Assembly (NCBI GenBank): GCA_016776605.1
Contig: JADHTB010000004.1
Span: forward strand, 243,137-307,136
DNA from: Alphaproteobacteria bacterium
Lineage (GTDB): Bacteria > Pseudomonadota > Alphaproteobacteria > GCA-2731375
Direction: 5' to 3'
Length of the DNA: 64,000 bases
Below the pieces are notes generated by a model that saw only the letters and a list, made by a program, of their open reading frames with translations, ran no database searches and was not told where the DNA came from. Position 1 is the stretch's first letter. The number at the start of each line of letters is the position of its first letter. Position numbers and translations under genes: made by a program. Of the stretch, positions 26,325-34,332 are shown in pieces.

Positions 26325-26357
26325 TCGGCCGCCGGCCGGGATCTTCGAGGCTTTATC

Positions 26358-27641
26358 ATGCCGCCTTTAGCGCTTGTACTTTTTGGCCTACTTTTAGTCG
26401 GGGTGCCGATTGGTATTTCTCTCGCCGGTTCCGCCGCCGTTTCGGTGCTTTTTGACGATTTCCTAACCTTTGGCACGCTGTTCGAAGCCTTTTTCATCTT
26501 CATCAGCAAATACACGCTGATTGCCATCCCGTTTTTCATCTACGCCGGTTTTCTTATGGAAAAGACCGGTCTCGTGCGGGGGCTGTTCAATTTGGCGGAT
26601 GCCTTGATCGGTTGGGTGCCGGGCGGTTTCGCCTATGCCACCCTGATCGCCGCCGTGCTGTTCGGCGCCATTTCGGGCTCTTCCACCGCCATGGCCGCCG
26701 CCATGAGCGTTATCGCCTATCCGGAAATGATCAAACGAGGCTATCCGACATGGATGGCGGCCGGCGTGATCGCCTCCGCCGGCGGGATCGCACTGCTTAT
26801 TCCGCCGAGTATTACCCTGATCCTGTTCGGCGTAATCACCGAAATCTCGATCGTTGACCTGTTCTTTGCCGGGGTTGTTCCGGGCATCATGCTGGCTATC
26901 AGTGATGCGGTGATCATCGTTTTCGTGTCGATTTTCATCGTTAAGCTGCCGGCAGGCACCTTCGATCCGCGTCAGTGTTGGACGGCTTTTGTCGAGGCAG
27001 TGCCGGCGTTGTTGATGCCGGTGATAATCCTGGGCGGCCTTTACGGCGGTTTCTTCACGCCAACCGAGGCAGGCGCGGCCGCGGCCTGTTACGCGCTGGG
27101 CTATGGGGTGATTTTCAAGGGCAAGCCCTTCATCCGAGAGCTGATGGGCGTGACCCGCCGCGCCATGAACTTGACCGCGGTCGTGTTCTTCCTGCTCGGC
27201 TGTGTCGGCATCTTCCAGTTCTTCCTGGCCAACATGGGCTGGCCGCAGGAGATCGCCGCCTGGGCGGGTACGCTCGGACTGTCGAAACACGCCTTCCTGT
27301 TCGCCCTGATGGGCACCCTGCTGGCGCTCTCCATGTGGCTAACCGGCGTCGCTATTCTGGTGCTTACCGTACCAATTTATTTCCCCGTGGCGCTGTCATT
27401 GGGTGTGGATCCGGTGCATTTGGGAATTTTGACCGCGCTGTGTATCGAGATCGGCAGCGTCATTCCGCCGGTAGGCTTAAATCTTTTTGCTGTCAGCGGC
27501 GTCACTGGCCTGCCGGTAACACAAGTGATCCGGGGCTCCTTCCCCTTCTGTATATCCGATACCGTCGTGCTGATTATCGTGCTGCTGTTCCCGATGCTGG
27601 CGCTCTGGCTTCCAAGCATATTGGTTACCTCGCATTTCTAA
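26358..27641 (+). CDS. TRAP transporter large permease (DctM-type)
   Basis: A 427-residue protein with about 12 helices that catalyses Na+-driven uptake. Typical segments are GVPIGISLAGSAAVSVLF, IPFFIYAGFLMEKTGL, the GAISGSSTAMAAAM hairpin that forms part of the ion site, LIPPSITLILFGVIT and the matching SVIPPVGLNLFAVSGVTGLP in the second half. It completes the dctPQM set. The dioxygenase gene starts 62 bases later on the same strand. Confidence 0.93.
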   Translation: MPPLALVLFGLLLVGVPIGISLAGSAAVSVLFDDFLTFGTLFEAFFIFISKYTLIAIPFFIYAGFLMEKTGLVRGLFNLADALIGWVPGGFAYATLIAAVLFGAISGSSTAMAAAMSVIAYPEMIKRGYPTWMAAGVIASAGGIALLIPPSITLILFGVITEISIVDLFFAGVVPGIMLAISDAVIIVFVSIFIVKLPAGTFDPRQCWTAFVEAVPALLMPVIILGGLYGGFFTPTEAGAAAACYALGYGVIFKGKPFIRELMGVTRRAMNLTAVVFFLLGCVGIFQFFLANMGWPQEIAAWAGTLGLSKHAFLFALMGTLLALSMWLTGVAILVLTVPIYFPVALSLGVDPVHLGILTALCIEIGSVIPPVGLNLFAVSGVTGLPVTQVIRGSFPFCISDTVVLIIVLLFPMLALWLPSILVTSHF

Positions 27642-27703
27642 AGCTTGAGCGGTACACCTTTCTGTATAGTCTGCGTCGTAGGATTTGAAACAGGTCGTCA
27701 TAA

Positions 27704-28543
27704 ATGAATCCTAATATATCACCTCTAACGAAACATACTGGGGCCGAAGTTCTTGGTGTCGACCTGTCGAGCCCGATAGATGTGCATACATGCGAAGAGC
27801 TCAACCGTGCATTTCTTGAATATTCGGTGCTGGTTATTCGTGATCAAAACCTGTCGGCGGCAAAACTCCTCAATGCCGTCCACATTTTTGGCGACGTATT
27901 CGAGCAGCATAATACGCGTTTCGCCCTGCCTGAATGTCCGCAAATTCACTACCTCTCCAACCAAGACCATTATGCTAACGGCAAACGCTATATTCCGGGT
28001 GCGGGATACCACACTGATCATTCGAATGATGCCAAGCCACCGAAGGCAACCATATTGTTGGCAATCGAATTACCGGACACTGGCGGCGACACGCAGTTTG
28101 TAAATATGCACCGGGCTTACAGGGATTTACCGGACGAGATGAAGGCACGCATAGACGGTCTTAAAAGCATGCATGTCTATCAAAGCAAACACAGCACACG
28201 AAAACTGATGGGACTTACGCCAGAGCGAAAAAAGAAGGTACCAAAATCTGTCGTCCATCCTCTCGTCTGCACGCATCCGGAAACCGGACGAAAATCGCTC
28301 TATCTCAATCCCATCCGTATCGAAGAAATTATCGGTATGCCAGAAAATCAAGCGGTACCATTGCTTGAGGGATTGTTGGCGCATGCGACGCAGAAAAAAT
28401 ATCAGTATCGGCACCATTGGCGGTCAGGCGATCTGGTGATTTGGGATAATCGTTGTCTGATGCATAAGGCTAATGGCGACTACGCTCATACTCAAAACCG
28501 TTACCTTTATCGAGTTATGCTCAAGGGAACCGTTCCATATTGA
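27704..28543 (+). CDS. TauD/TfdA-family 2-oxoglutarate dioxygenase
   Basis: A 279-residue Fe(II)/2-oxoglutarate enzyme. The iron ligands are the HxD of GYHTDHSND (about His104, Asp106) and the distal His of RCLMHKAN; the 2-oxoglutarate Arg is in NRYLYRVMLKG. The front has the family start GAEVLGVDLSSPID and LVIRDQNLSAA. Members hydroxylate taurine, sulfonates, phenoxy acids, carnitine-like amines and others. Its position behind a TRAP importer suggests it acts on the imported anion. AT content is higher than in the TRAP genes, so it may have been acquired separately. Confidence 0.88.
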   Translation: MNPNISPLTKHTGAEVLGVDLSSPIDVHTCEELNRAFLEYSVLVIRDQNLSAAKLLNAVHIFGDVFEQHNTRFALPECPQIHYLSNQDHYANGKRYIPGAGYHTDHSNDAKPPKATILLAIELPDTGGDTQFVNMHRAYRDLPDEMKARIDGLKSMHVYQSKHSTRKLMGLTPERKKKVPKSVVHPLVCTHPETGRKSLYLNPIRIEEIIGMPENQAVPLLEGLLAHATQKKYQYRHHWRSGDLVIWDNRCLMHKANGDYAHTQNRYLYRVMLKGTVPY

Positions 28544-28874
28544 CGCGCCCCTGCCAGAGCCGACGGCCGTGATAATATTCTTAGTTGACTTGACCGCCTT
28601 TGGTTATTTGTACCGCCGGCGACGTCATCACATTTCAAGATTATTAGTTGCGCGCTACACGGCGATTGTCTGAGTGTTCTTGATGTTTATACAGGAACTA
28701 TTTTGAAATCCACGATGCTCAAGATGGGTCAAACCCTGAAATGAGAAATTTCTAATCTGGTGCTCGAAGCTGGATGATAAGCGGACATGAGGTAAACGGC
28801 GACAACCTTCCGGTAAGTGCCATGAGCAGACAAGTTGACTACCGCATGGGTTCACCAATCAGACGCGTGATCGT
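28544..28874. repeat. Dispersed cyclase-leader repeat copy before the zinc-module nuclease gene
   Basis: A 331-base gap. TGCTCGAA at 28761, GCGGACAT at 28781 and GCCATGAGC at 28819 keep the 20- and 58-base offsets of the copies at 24135 and 35560. The preceding GATGCTCAAGATGGGTCAAA around 28710-28730 resembles the upstream part of the copy at 37548. Nothing else is recognised. Confidence 0.55.
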
Positions 28875-30077
28875 TCACGTCTGGATGAAATCAAAGTTGA
28901 GTTGGATCGGTCGGGAAAACAAACGGGCGTCCGCGTCAACCGCCGACTGACCATTTTCACTATCCCGCCCGTCCAGCGCCAGTACATCGCGGGTGAACAA
29001 TTCAGTATTTCCAGCACCTACCAGTATGTCAGGCCCGTAATAGCGGCTCCCGGCGAATTGGCTAAGAATTTCTGCCTCCCTCTCCGCCGCAACACGGCCT
29101 ACGACAAACCGCCATATCTTGACAATTCGCATGCGCGCGAGGTCTGGAGTGGGGAAACGCTTATGTACCGAGAGGTTCGTGATGCCAATTTTGTATAGCG
29201 TGTCGCCGTCATCTGTTGTCACGGCAATGTAGTACAGCAGGCCGGGCTCACTTGGGTTAAACCCCGACTCGGCACAGTCGGGACAACCGGACTTGTTCCC
29301 TTTTACGTGGTTAACCGCGGCTGTCCAAAAAGACCCGTGCTCTGCACAGACTATTTCGACTTTTATGTGAGACGTCACGTACTCGACCCTTGAATAGTCG
29401 TACCGGTCGCCATGCACCTCCCTCGCTTCCTGCACGAAGTCTTCGGTCGTTCTGGTCCTTTTCGCTGCCGTGCTTTCAGTGCCACACACTGGACACCCGA
29501 CATCCCGGATGTGGTTGGCCGGTTTCTGCCCAAACGCACCGTGATCAGGGCAGACGATAGTCACGTTACTGAGGGCGTTGACGTACTCGACTTGCGAATA
29601 GTCATATCGATCCCCATGCGCCCGCCGAGCGTCCTCTACAAAACGGTCTCGAGAATGGCCCAGCTTTTTGCCCGTCTCGACCCGGCCACATTGATCACAA
29701 CCAAACCCCTTTAAGTGTGGGGCTGGCCGCTGAAGAAACGAGCCGTGATCCGGGCATACGATCTCCACCTTAATATCAACGTTTTGCAACTCTACGCGGG
29801 AGTAGTCATAACGACCATTGTGGGTCTTGTTGGCGCGTTCGATAAACCTGTCCAACGTCAGTGGCTTATTTCCGCCACACTCGTGGCAGCCACGCCCCGT
29901 ACAATGGTTCAATGGTTGCTGCTCAAACTCACCGTGTACGGGACAAATTATCGTGACCTTACTTCTAGCGGCTACGTAAGATGCTTTCGAGTAGTCATAC
30001 CTGTTGCCGTGCACTTTGCGAGCACGTTGGATGAAATCTGCTGTAGTTACGCGTTTAGACACTGTTACAAGGTACAT
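28875..30077 (-). CDS. Four-zinc-module protein with GIY-YIG-like nuclease end
   Basis: A 400-residue soluble protein. Four repeats (residues about 12-68, 74-131, 144-199, 211-269) share the plan F(I/V)xxAxxxHGxRYDYS, then (I/V)CPxHGxF, a conserved His in NH or PH, and a CxxC pair, so each can bind one zinc; they resemble DUF723-type modules. Residues 279-366 look like a GIY-YIG/T5orf172 fold: LYYI, LYKIGIT, Arg307, an acidic helix AEREAEIL and YYGPDI. Related proteins occur in phages and as homing-like or restriction nucleases. The exact target is unknown. No methylase or immunity gene is adjacent. The start is ATG 30077, or GTG 30062. Confidence 0.72.
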   Translation of the reverse strand: MYLVTVSKRVTTADFIQRARKVHGNRYDYSKASYVAARSKVTIICPVHGEFEQQPLNHCTGRGCHECGGNKPLTLDRFIERANKTHNGRYDYSRVELQNVDIKVEIVCPDHGSFLQRPAPHLKGFGCDQCGRVETGKKLGHSRDRFVEDARRAHGDRYDYSQVEYVNALSNVTIVCPDHGAFGQKPANHIRDVGCPVCGTESTAAKRTRTTEDFVQEAREVHGDRYDYSRVEYVTSHIKVEIVCAEHGSFWTAAVNHVKGNKSGCPDCAESGFNPSEPGLLYYIAVTTDDGDTLYKIGITNLSVHKRFPTPDLARMRIVKIWRFVVGRVAAEREAEILSQFAGSRYYGPDILVGAGNTELFTRDVLALDGRDSENGQSAVDADARLFSRPIQLNFDFIQT

Positions 30078-30116
30078 GCAATGACAGGTCCTGACGAGGC
30101 TCAGAAAGTCGCCTTT

Positions 30117-30330
30117 GGGTCATAAGCAGCCTATCACGGCTCGCTTATATAACGGTCGCTCTTGGGGGCAATGCGGAAGTCAGCAGCGACCCTGTCCACT
30201 TCTGGTTTGTGCCAACACCGGACATTTGGTCGCCCTCACCATCACGCATAGATTCTCTGCATACTTGCCGTTAAACTCTCTCCATAGCGCAAGGAACGCA
30301 TCCAAGACTGACAAGCTATCCAGGTGAAAG
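30117..30330 (+). repeat. Dispersed cyclase-leader repeat, copy B (longest)
   Basis: This copy runs from GGGTCATAAGCAGCCT at 30117, through CGGTCGCT, the 54-base core at 30164-30217 (52 of 54 identical to copy A) and the 29 bases at 30209-30237 identical to copy C, to GCATAGATTCTCTGC near 30245. A purine-rich CTCTCCATAGCGCAAGGA near 30279 matches the place of the cyclase ATG but lacks a start codon. The gap 30078-30444 holds no gene. Confidence 0.7.
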
Positions 30331-30444
30331 CATTCAAGTTGAGAACGACAATTACAAGAAACACGTGTTCGCCAGTTTAGCAGATTTTAGCCGTAACTTT
30401 GGCCGCTACCCCGTCGTGGCGGTGCAGCCTCGGGGCACCTCGCA

Positions 30445-31626
30445 TTGATGTCCTGGGTTTTCACTATGTGGAGATGGCAGCCGTTGCGGTTCGCGGCGGC
30501 ATTGACGGTCGCCGCCGCCTTGATTGCGCTCGACGCATTCTACGGGCCGGATTCCGATCATTCCGTCATTGCAGGCATTGAGTATGCTGGATCGGCCAAG
30601 TGCGCCGATTGCCATAAGAATATTCATGACGACTATACGCGTTCCGGCCATCCCTTGAAGGTCCAGAAAATCGACGGCGCGCCGCCGACCTATCCCGCGG
30701 GCACATCTGCCGGGGTACCCTGGCCGCCGGCGGGAATGGCCTGGTCGGACCTTTCCTACATCATTGGCGGCTATGGCTGGAAGGCCCGCTTTATGGACCG
30801 CGAGGGCTATATCCTGACCGGCAACCAGGAGCGGCAATACAATCTCGCCAATGCCCAGCTGGGGCTGGCCGCTGGATGGAGCGGTTACGATGCGAAGAAG
30901 GCGCCGCGCAAGCCATACACCTGTGGGTCTTGCCACGTCACCGGCTGGCGAGAAACCGGCCCAGAAGGCCCCCATCAAGACGGCTTGCCGGGGATATACG
31001 GCACCTGGCTGGAGGCGGGGATCGGCTGCGAGGCCTGCCACGGCCCGGCCGCCGCGCATGCCGCCAATCCGAGGCAGGCGAAACTATCCACCAAGCCCAA
31101 TTGCGCGACCTGCCATATTCGGGGCGATGTCGCGGAAATCGATGCCAAAGGCGGCTTGGTCAATCATCATGAACAATACGAGGAACTTCTCGCCTCGCCG
31201 CACTTAGCGAACGGCTGTCTCGCCTGCCATGATCCGCACAAGAGTACGAAATACACTCTCGGCGGTTTCAAGGGCGAGCAGGAAACTTGCGTGAAATGCC
31301 ATGAAGATCAACGGCGGGTTTTCCTGGCAGAGAGCGCGCACAGCGGCTGCATCAGCTGTCACATGCCATTCACCGGCAAATCCGCCGTAGCGACGACGAT
31401 CACTTACAACGGCGGTCGGGTGCCCAAGGGCGATGTCCGTAGCCATCTCTCGCGTATCGAAACCGCTGCCGGCTGGAAAATGTTTACCGACGACGGCAAG
31501 TTCGTCCGTGTCGACGGAAAGGGTCGCGCCGCTCTCAGCCTCGATTACACCTGTCTCGGCTGCCACCAAACCAAGGACAAGGCGTGGGCAACACGCAAGG
31601 CTGCGCGAATACACGAGGGCCGGTAG
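30445..31626 (+). CDS. Membrane-anchored octaheme c-type cytochrome
   Basis: A 393-residue protein with an N-terminal signal-anchor (about residues 10-32) and eight CxxCH heme sites: CADCH, CGSCH, CEACH, CATCH, CLACH, CVKCH, CISCH and CLGCH. The first half holds a long heme-free stretch (residues about 75-150) with WKARFMDREGYILTG. This order resembles the cytochrome c554/multiheme oxidoreductase type rather than small tetraheme carriers. It would act in the periplasm in electron transfer or as a reductase; the substrate is unknown. No partner quinol oxidase or nrf/hao gene is adjacent. The start may be ATG 30445, 30448 or 30466; no clear ribosome site decides. Confidence 0.85.
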   Translation: MMSWVFTMWRWQPLRFAAALTVAAALIALDAFYGPDSDHSVIAGIEYAGSAKCADCHKNIHDDYTRSGHPLKVQKIDGAPPTYPAGTSAGVPWPPAGMAWSDLSYIIGGYGWKARFMDREGYILTGNQERQYNLANAQLGLAAGWSGYDAKKAPRKPYTCGSCHVTGWRETGPEGPHQDGLPGIYGTWLEAGIGCEACHGPAAAHAANPRQAKLSTKPNCATCHIRGDVAEIDAKGGLVNHHEQYEELLASPHLANGCLACHDPHKSTKYTLGGFKGEQETCVKCHEDQRRVFLAESAHSGCISCHMPFTGKSAVATTITYNGGRVPKGDVRSHLSRIETAAGWKMFTDDGKFVRVDGKGRAALSLDYTCLGCHQTKDKAWATRKAARIHEGR

Positions 31627-32013
31627 CGAGTGAGCGATGGTATGTCGCGGCGATTGGAGTAACCGCTATGGGTCAAACCCGGACTGTTAGCATTCTCTGA
31701 TATAACGCCCGCTATCGGGGGCAAAGCGGAAATCGCTGTTTCGGGCTTTGATCCTCGATAAGTGCCAGGAGCCGACATCCCGAACCCGCATTCGGTTTGA
31801 GCATTCGCTGCCTGCGCTGCGGACGGCCATTGCGGCTTGGGCGCCAATATTCCGTGGACTTGGTGCGATCTATCCAGCTGCTTGTTTGGACCAATCCGTC
31901 AGTATGACACACGCCACTTAACCGTAATGGCTTTGGCGCCGCTGGTGAGCCGTCTTCAATCCAAGGGCGATGCAGCCTAGTATGCAAGCGACCAACAGAA
32001 GGAGAAGGTCATC
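31627..32013. repeat. Intergenic region with dispersed repeat, copy D
   Basis: The copy starts at 31670 with GGGTCAAACCCGGACTGTTA and reaches GTGCCAGGAGCC at 31762. The 44-base step to GCGGAA-proximal sequence and the 38-base GCGGA-GCCA spacing (31726 to 31764) are the same as in copies B and E. The rest (31780-31990) holds nothing recognised except the AGAAGGAGAAGG ribosome site of the next gene. Confidence 0.6.
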
Positions 32014-32937
32014 ATGCTGCCGACACCAGGTTTCCATCATCTACACCTACGTTCCATTGATCCCGCCGCCGCGATCGACTTCTACACGCGCCAGTTCCCC
32101 TCTGCCTCAATCGGATCATGGGGCGGCTTCCCGGCCCTTCTGTCCCCCAAAGATGTGATGATCTTGTTCGACAAGGTCGATAAACGGCCGACCAACACGC
32201 CACAAAGTGCGATCTGGCATTTCGGCTGGCACGTCACTGACAGCCGCGCCACTGTTGCTGCCTTCGAGGCCCTCGAGGACGTTGCGACGCAGCCTTTGTA
32301 CACTGGCGTCGAGGATGGCTATGTCCTGCTGAGCAGCGACACTTGGTTTCGCACTGGGGACCTGTTGGGGGTGACCCAGGCGCAGATCGCCAAATTACGT
32401 GCCGAGGGAACGCCTGCGCCCGGCGGACCGGGGTTTGCCTATTTTCAGGGACCGGAGGGCGCCTTGTTCGAGATCGCCGGCGATTATCCCAACGAGCGCT
32501 TCAACCACATCCACATGTGGCAGGACGACTCGCTTTGCGCTCAGCTTTGGTACCAGAGACATTTCAATGCCGCACCGCGCGCCAGTTTTGGTGACGTCGC
32601 AGTGACCGAGACAACCTGCAAGGTGCCGCGCACCACCGATCGCACATACCCGGCCTTGAAACCGGAGGGCATGTACCGCGCTCCGCGCGGCGGCGTCACC
32701 TTTGGCGATGTGGATCTGATCTGGTATGTCAATCAAGGGGACGCGCCGCTTGGGTCTTCTTTGGGCCAGTTTCAGGACCATCTGGCTTTGTCGGTCGGTG
32801 ATCTGGACGCCTGGATAGCCAAGTTGCGCGACGAGGGCGTGACTTTTTTGTCGGATATCTATCCCTTGGGCGAAACGCGGGCGATTATGCTCGAAGGACC
32901 TAGCCGGGAGGGCTTGGAGTTGGTGGAGGACGGTTGA
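32014..32937 (+). CDS. VOC-superfamily (glyoxalase/extradiol dioxygenase-like) protein
   Basis: A 307-residue protein with two vicinal-oxygen-chelate modules. Possible metal ligands are His in FHHLHLRS, His in WHFGWHVT, His in RFNHIHMW, the Glu of LFEIAGDYP, and in the second half His in QDHLALSVGDLD and Glu in GLELVED. The start LHLRSIDPAAAIDFYTRQFP is the typical first betaalphabeta unit. It may be a dioxygenase, an isomerase or a lyase. It is expressed alone, behind AAGGAGAAGG. No pathway partner is next to it. Confidence 0.8.
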   Translation: MLPTPGFHHLHLRSIDPAAAIDFYTRQFPSASIGSWGGFPALLSPKDVMILFDKVDKRPTNTPQSAIWHFGWHVTDSRATVAAFEALEDVATQPLYTGVEDGYVLLSSDTWFRTGDLLGVTQAQIAKLRAEGTPAPGGPGFAYFQGPEGALFEIAGDYPNERFNHIHMWQDDSLCAQLWYQRHFNAAPRASFGDVAVTETTCKVPRTTDRTYPALKPEGMYRAPRGGVTFGDVDLIWYVNQGDAPLGSSLGQFQDHLALSVGDLDAWIAKLRDEGVTFLSDIYPLGETRAIMLEGPSREGLELVEDG

Positions 32938-33068
32938 TCTCTTTCGCCAACGACATAATGGACGCAGCCGCCAAAGCGCAGACCACATCAAGTTCGTGTG
33001 CACAGCTCTGTAATTCCATTCGTCCGATAATATGTTCTGTTATTGGCATGGTCGATATTGGGCGATAA

Positions 33069-33149
33069 GCGGAAATCGGCTCGATGTTGACGTTCTTGAG
33101 CCGCCAATTTGACCCCTAGATGCCGACAGTTGGGAGCCATCTACTGCAT
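33069..33149. repeat. Degenerate dispersed repeat and second short repeat
   Basis: GATATTGGGCGATAAGCGGAAATCGG near 33055-33080 resembles the core of the dispersed repeat, although the following spacing is four bases shorter. At 33119-33149 a copy of the second repeat type (GATGCCGACAGTTGGGAGCC) is present, also ending TGCAT. It lies just behind the SDR gene. Confidence 0.45.
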
Positions 33150-33170
33150 TAAAAACGGTCATTCGACAGC

Positions 33171-33947
33171 CTAACCGTGGCCGATATAATCCTTGCGGCC
33201 GCCATCCACGGTGAGAACCTGTGCGGTGGTGAAACCGGCCTCCGGGCTGGCGAGGAAAGCGACGGCGGCGGCAATGTCCTCCGGTGCGCCGACGCGACCG
33301 ACCATCGTCCGCTCCCGCATCCCGGCAACGCGTGCCGAAAATTCCCCTTCCGTCGTACTACCACGGGTCATGTCGGTGACGATCCAACCGGGGCAGACGG
33401 CGTTCACGGTGATACCGGAGCGTCCAAGCTCCAGCGCGAAACGCTTTGTCAGAATCAGCACTTCGGCCTTTGTCGCAGCGTAGAAGGTGGTGCCCGGCAG
33501 TGCGGTACCGATGGCGGCGTTGGAGGCAATGTTGACGATACGGCCGTAGCCTCTGGCCTTCATGCCTGCCATGGTCGCACGGGTGGTGTTGATGACGCCG
33601 TTGACGTTGACACGGCGCATGCGCTCTAGGGCCGCTTCGTCGTACGTTTCCAATGTGGCGGGGGCAGAGATGCCGGCATTGTTGACTAGTATGGTTAGCG
33701 GACCAAGTTCCGCTTCCGCCCGGTCGATGAGGGCATGCGCCTGGGCGGGGTCGGACACGTCGGCGTGCACCGCAATGGCGGATGTGCCCCCGGCGTGAAG
33801 TTCTGTCACCAAGGCTTCAGCAGGCTCTGGCTGAGCCGAATAGTTGACGCATATAGCGGCGCCCTGGGCGGCGAGGTGGGCGGAGATGGCGCGCCCGATA
33901 CCGCGAGAACCGCCGGTTACGATCGCGACCTGATGAATTTGGGGCAT
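33171..33947 (-). CDS. Short-chain dehydrogenase/reductase (FabG-like)
   Basis: A 258-residue SDR. The cofactor motif is TGGSRGIGRAISAHL, followed by DVSDPAQ, the NNAG motif, catalytic Ser in IVNIASNAAIG and the YxxxK pair in FYAATKAEVL. PGWIVTDMTRG and the end VLTVDGGRKDY are typical of classical SDRs. The absence of an acid after the second strand (VNYSAQPE) suggests NADP(H). It reduces or oxidises a hydroxy/keto group; substrate unknown. It is a single gene, divergent from nothing obvious. Confidence 0.9.
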   Translation of the reverse strand: MPQIHQVAIVTGGSRGIGRAISAHLAAQGAAICVNYSAQPEPAEALVTELHAGGTSAIAVHADVSDPAQAHALIDRAEAELGPLTILVNNAGISAPATLETYDEAALERMRRVNVNGVINTTRATMAGMKARGYGRIVNIASNAAIGTALPGTTFYAATKAEVLILTKRFALELGRSGITVNAVCPGWIVTDMTRGSTTEGEFSARVAGMRERTMVGRVGAPEDIAAAVAFLASPEAGFTTAQVLTVDGGRKDYIGHG

Positions 33948-34115
33948 TGGGGGTGTCTTTCCCAGGTTGTAGTCTCTCCGGCGGAACTTGGATCAGCCTC
34001 AGGTGTTCAAGTTCAGGTCTTTCGGACCTTAGTCGCGGTAGTATAAGGGGCGATTTCGAACATGTGAACCACGGAGGCCGGCTTTCGGGTGCAGTCTCAC
34101 CGACCTGCGGAAATG

Positions 34116-34280
34116 GCCGGACAGCAGCTTGAAACTGCCCACTTTGAAACGGACCACTGTGCGAAACGCGGTCCCGGACAAGGTCTAGCAGTCCGTGCAA
34201 TGACAGATGACAATCTTTTCTAGATCGATCTCAGCCTCATAGGTGATGTGGCCGCAGTGGCATGCGCCATCTATCTTCAT
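34116..34280 (-). pseudogene. GFA/CENP-V-family gene broken by an amber codon
   Basis: From ATG 34280 (GGAGCCAGG upstream) the frame reads MKIDGACHCGHITYEAEIDL and then CHCTDC, the start of the glutathione-dependent formaldehyde-activating enzyme fold with its CxC and CxxC zinc sites. A TAG at 34187-34185 stands where the family has Gln (DCQTLSG). The frame then continues TLSGTAFRTVV and FKLLSG in register before the similarity ends near 34116. The C-terminal zinc residues are absent. So a CAG-to-TAG change and loss of the 3' half have inactivated it. Confidence 0.7.
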
Positions 34281-34332
34281 GACCTGGCTCCGTAGTTCGT
34301 GTTGACGTATTTGGGTCGCAGGCTACATCAGT

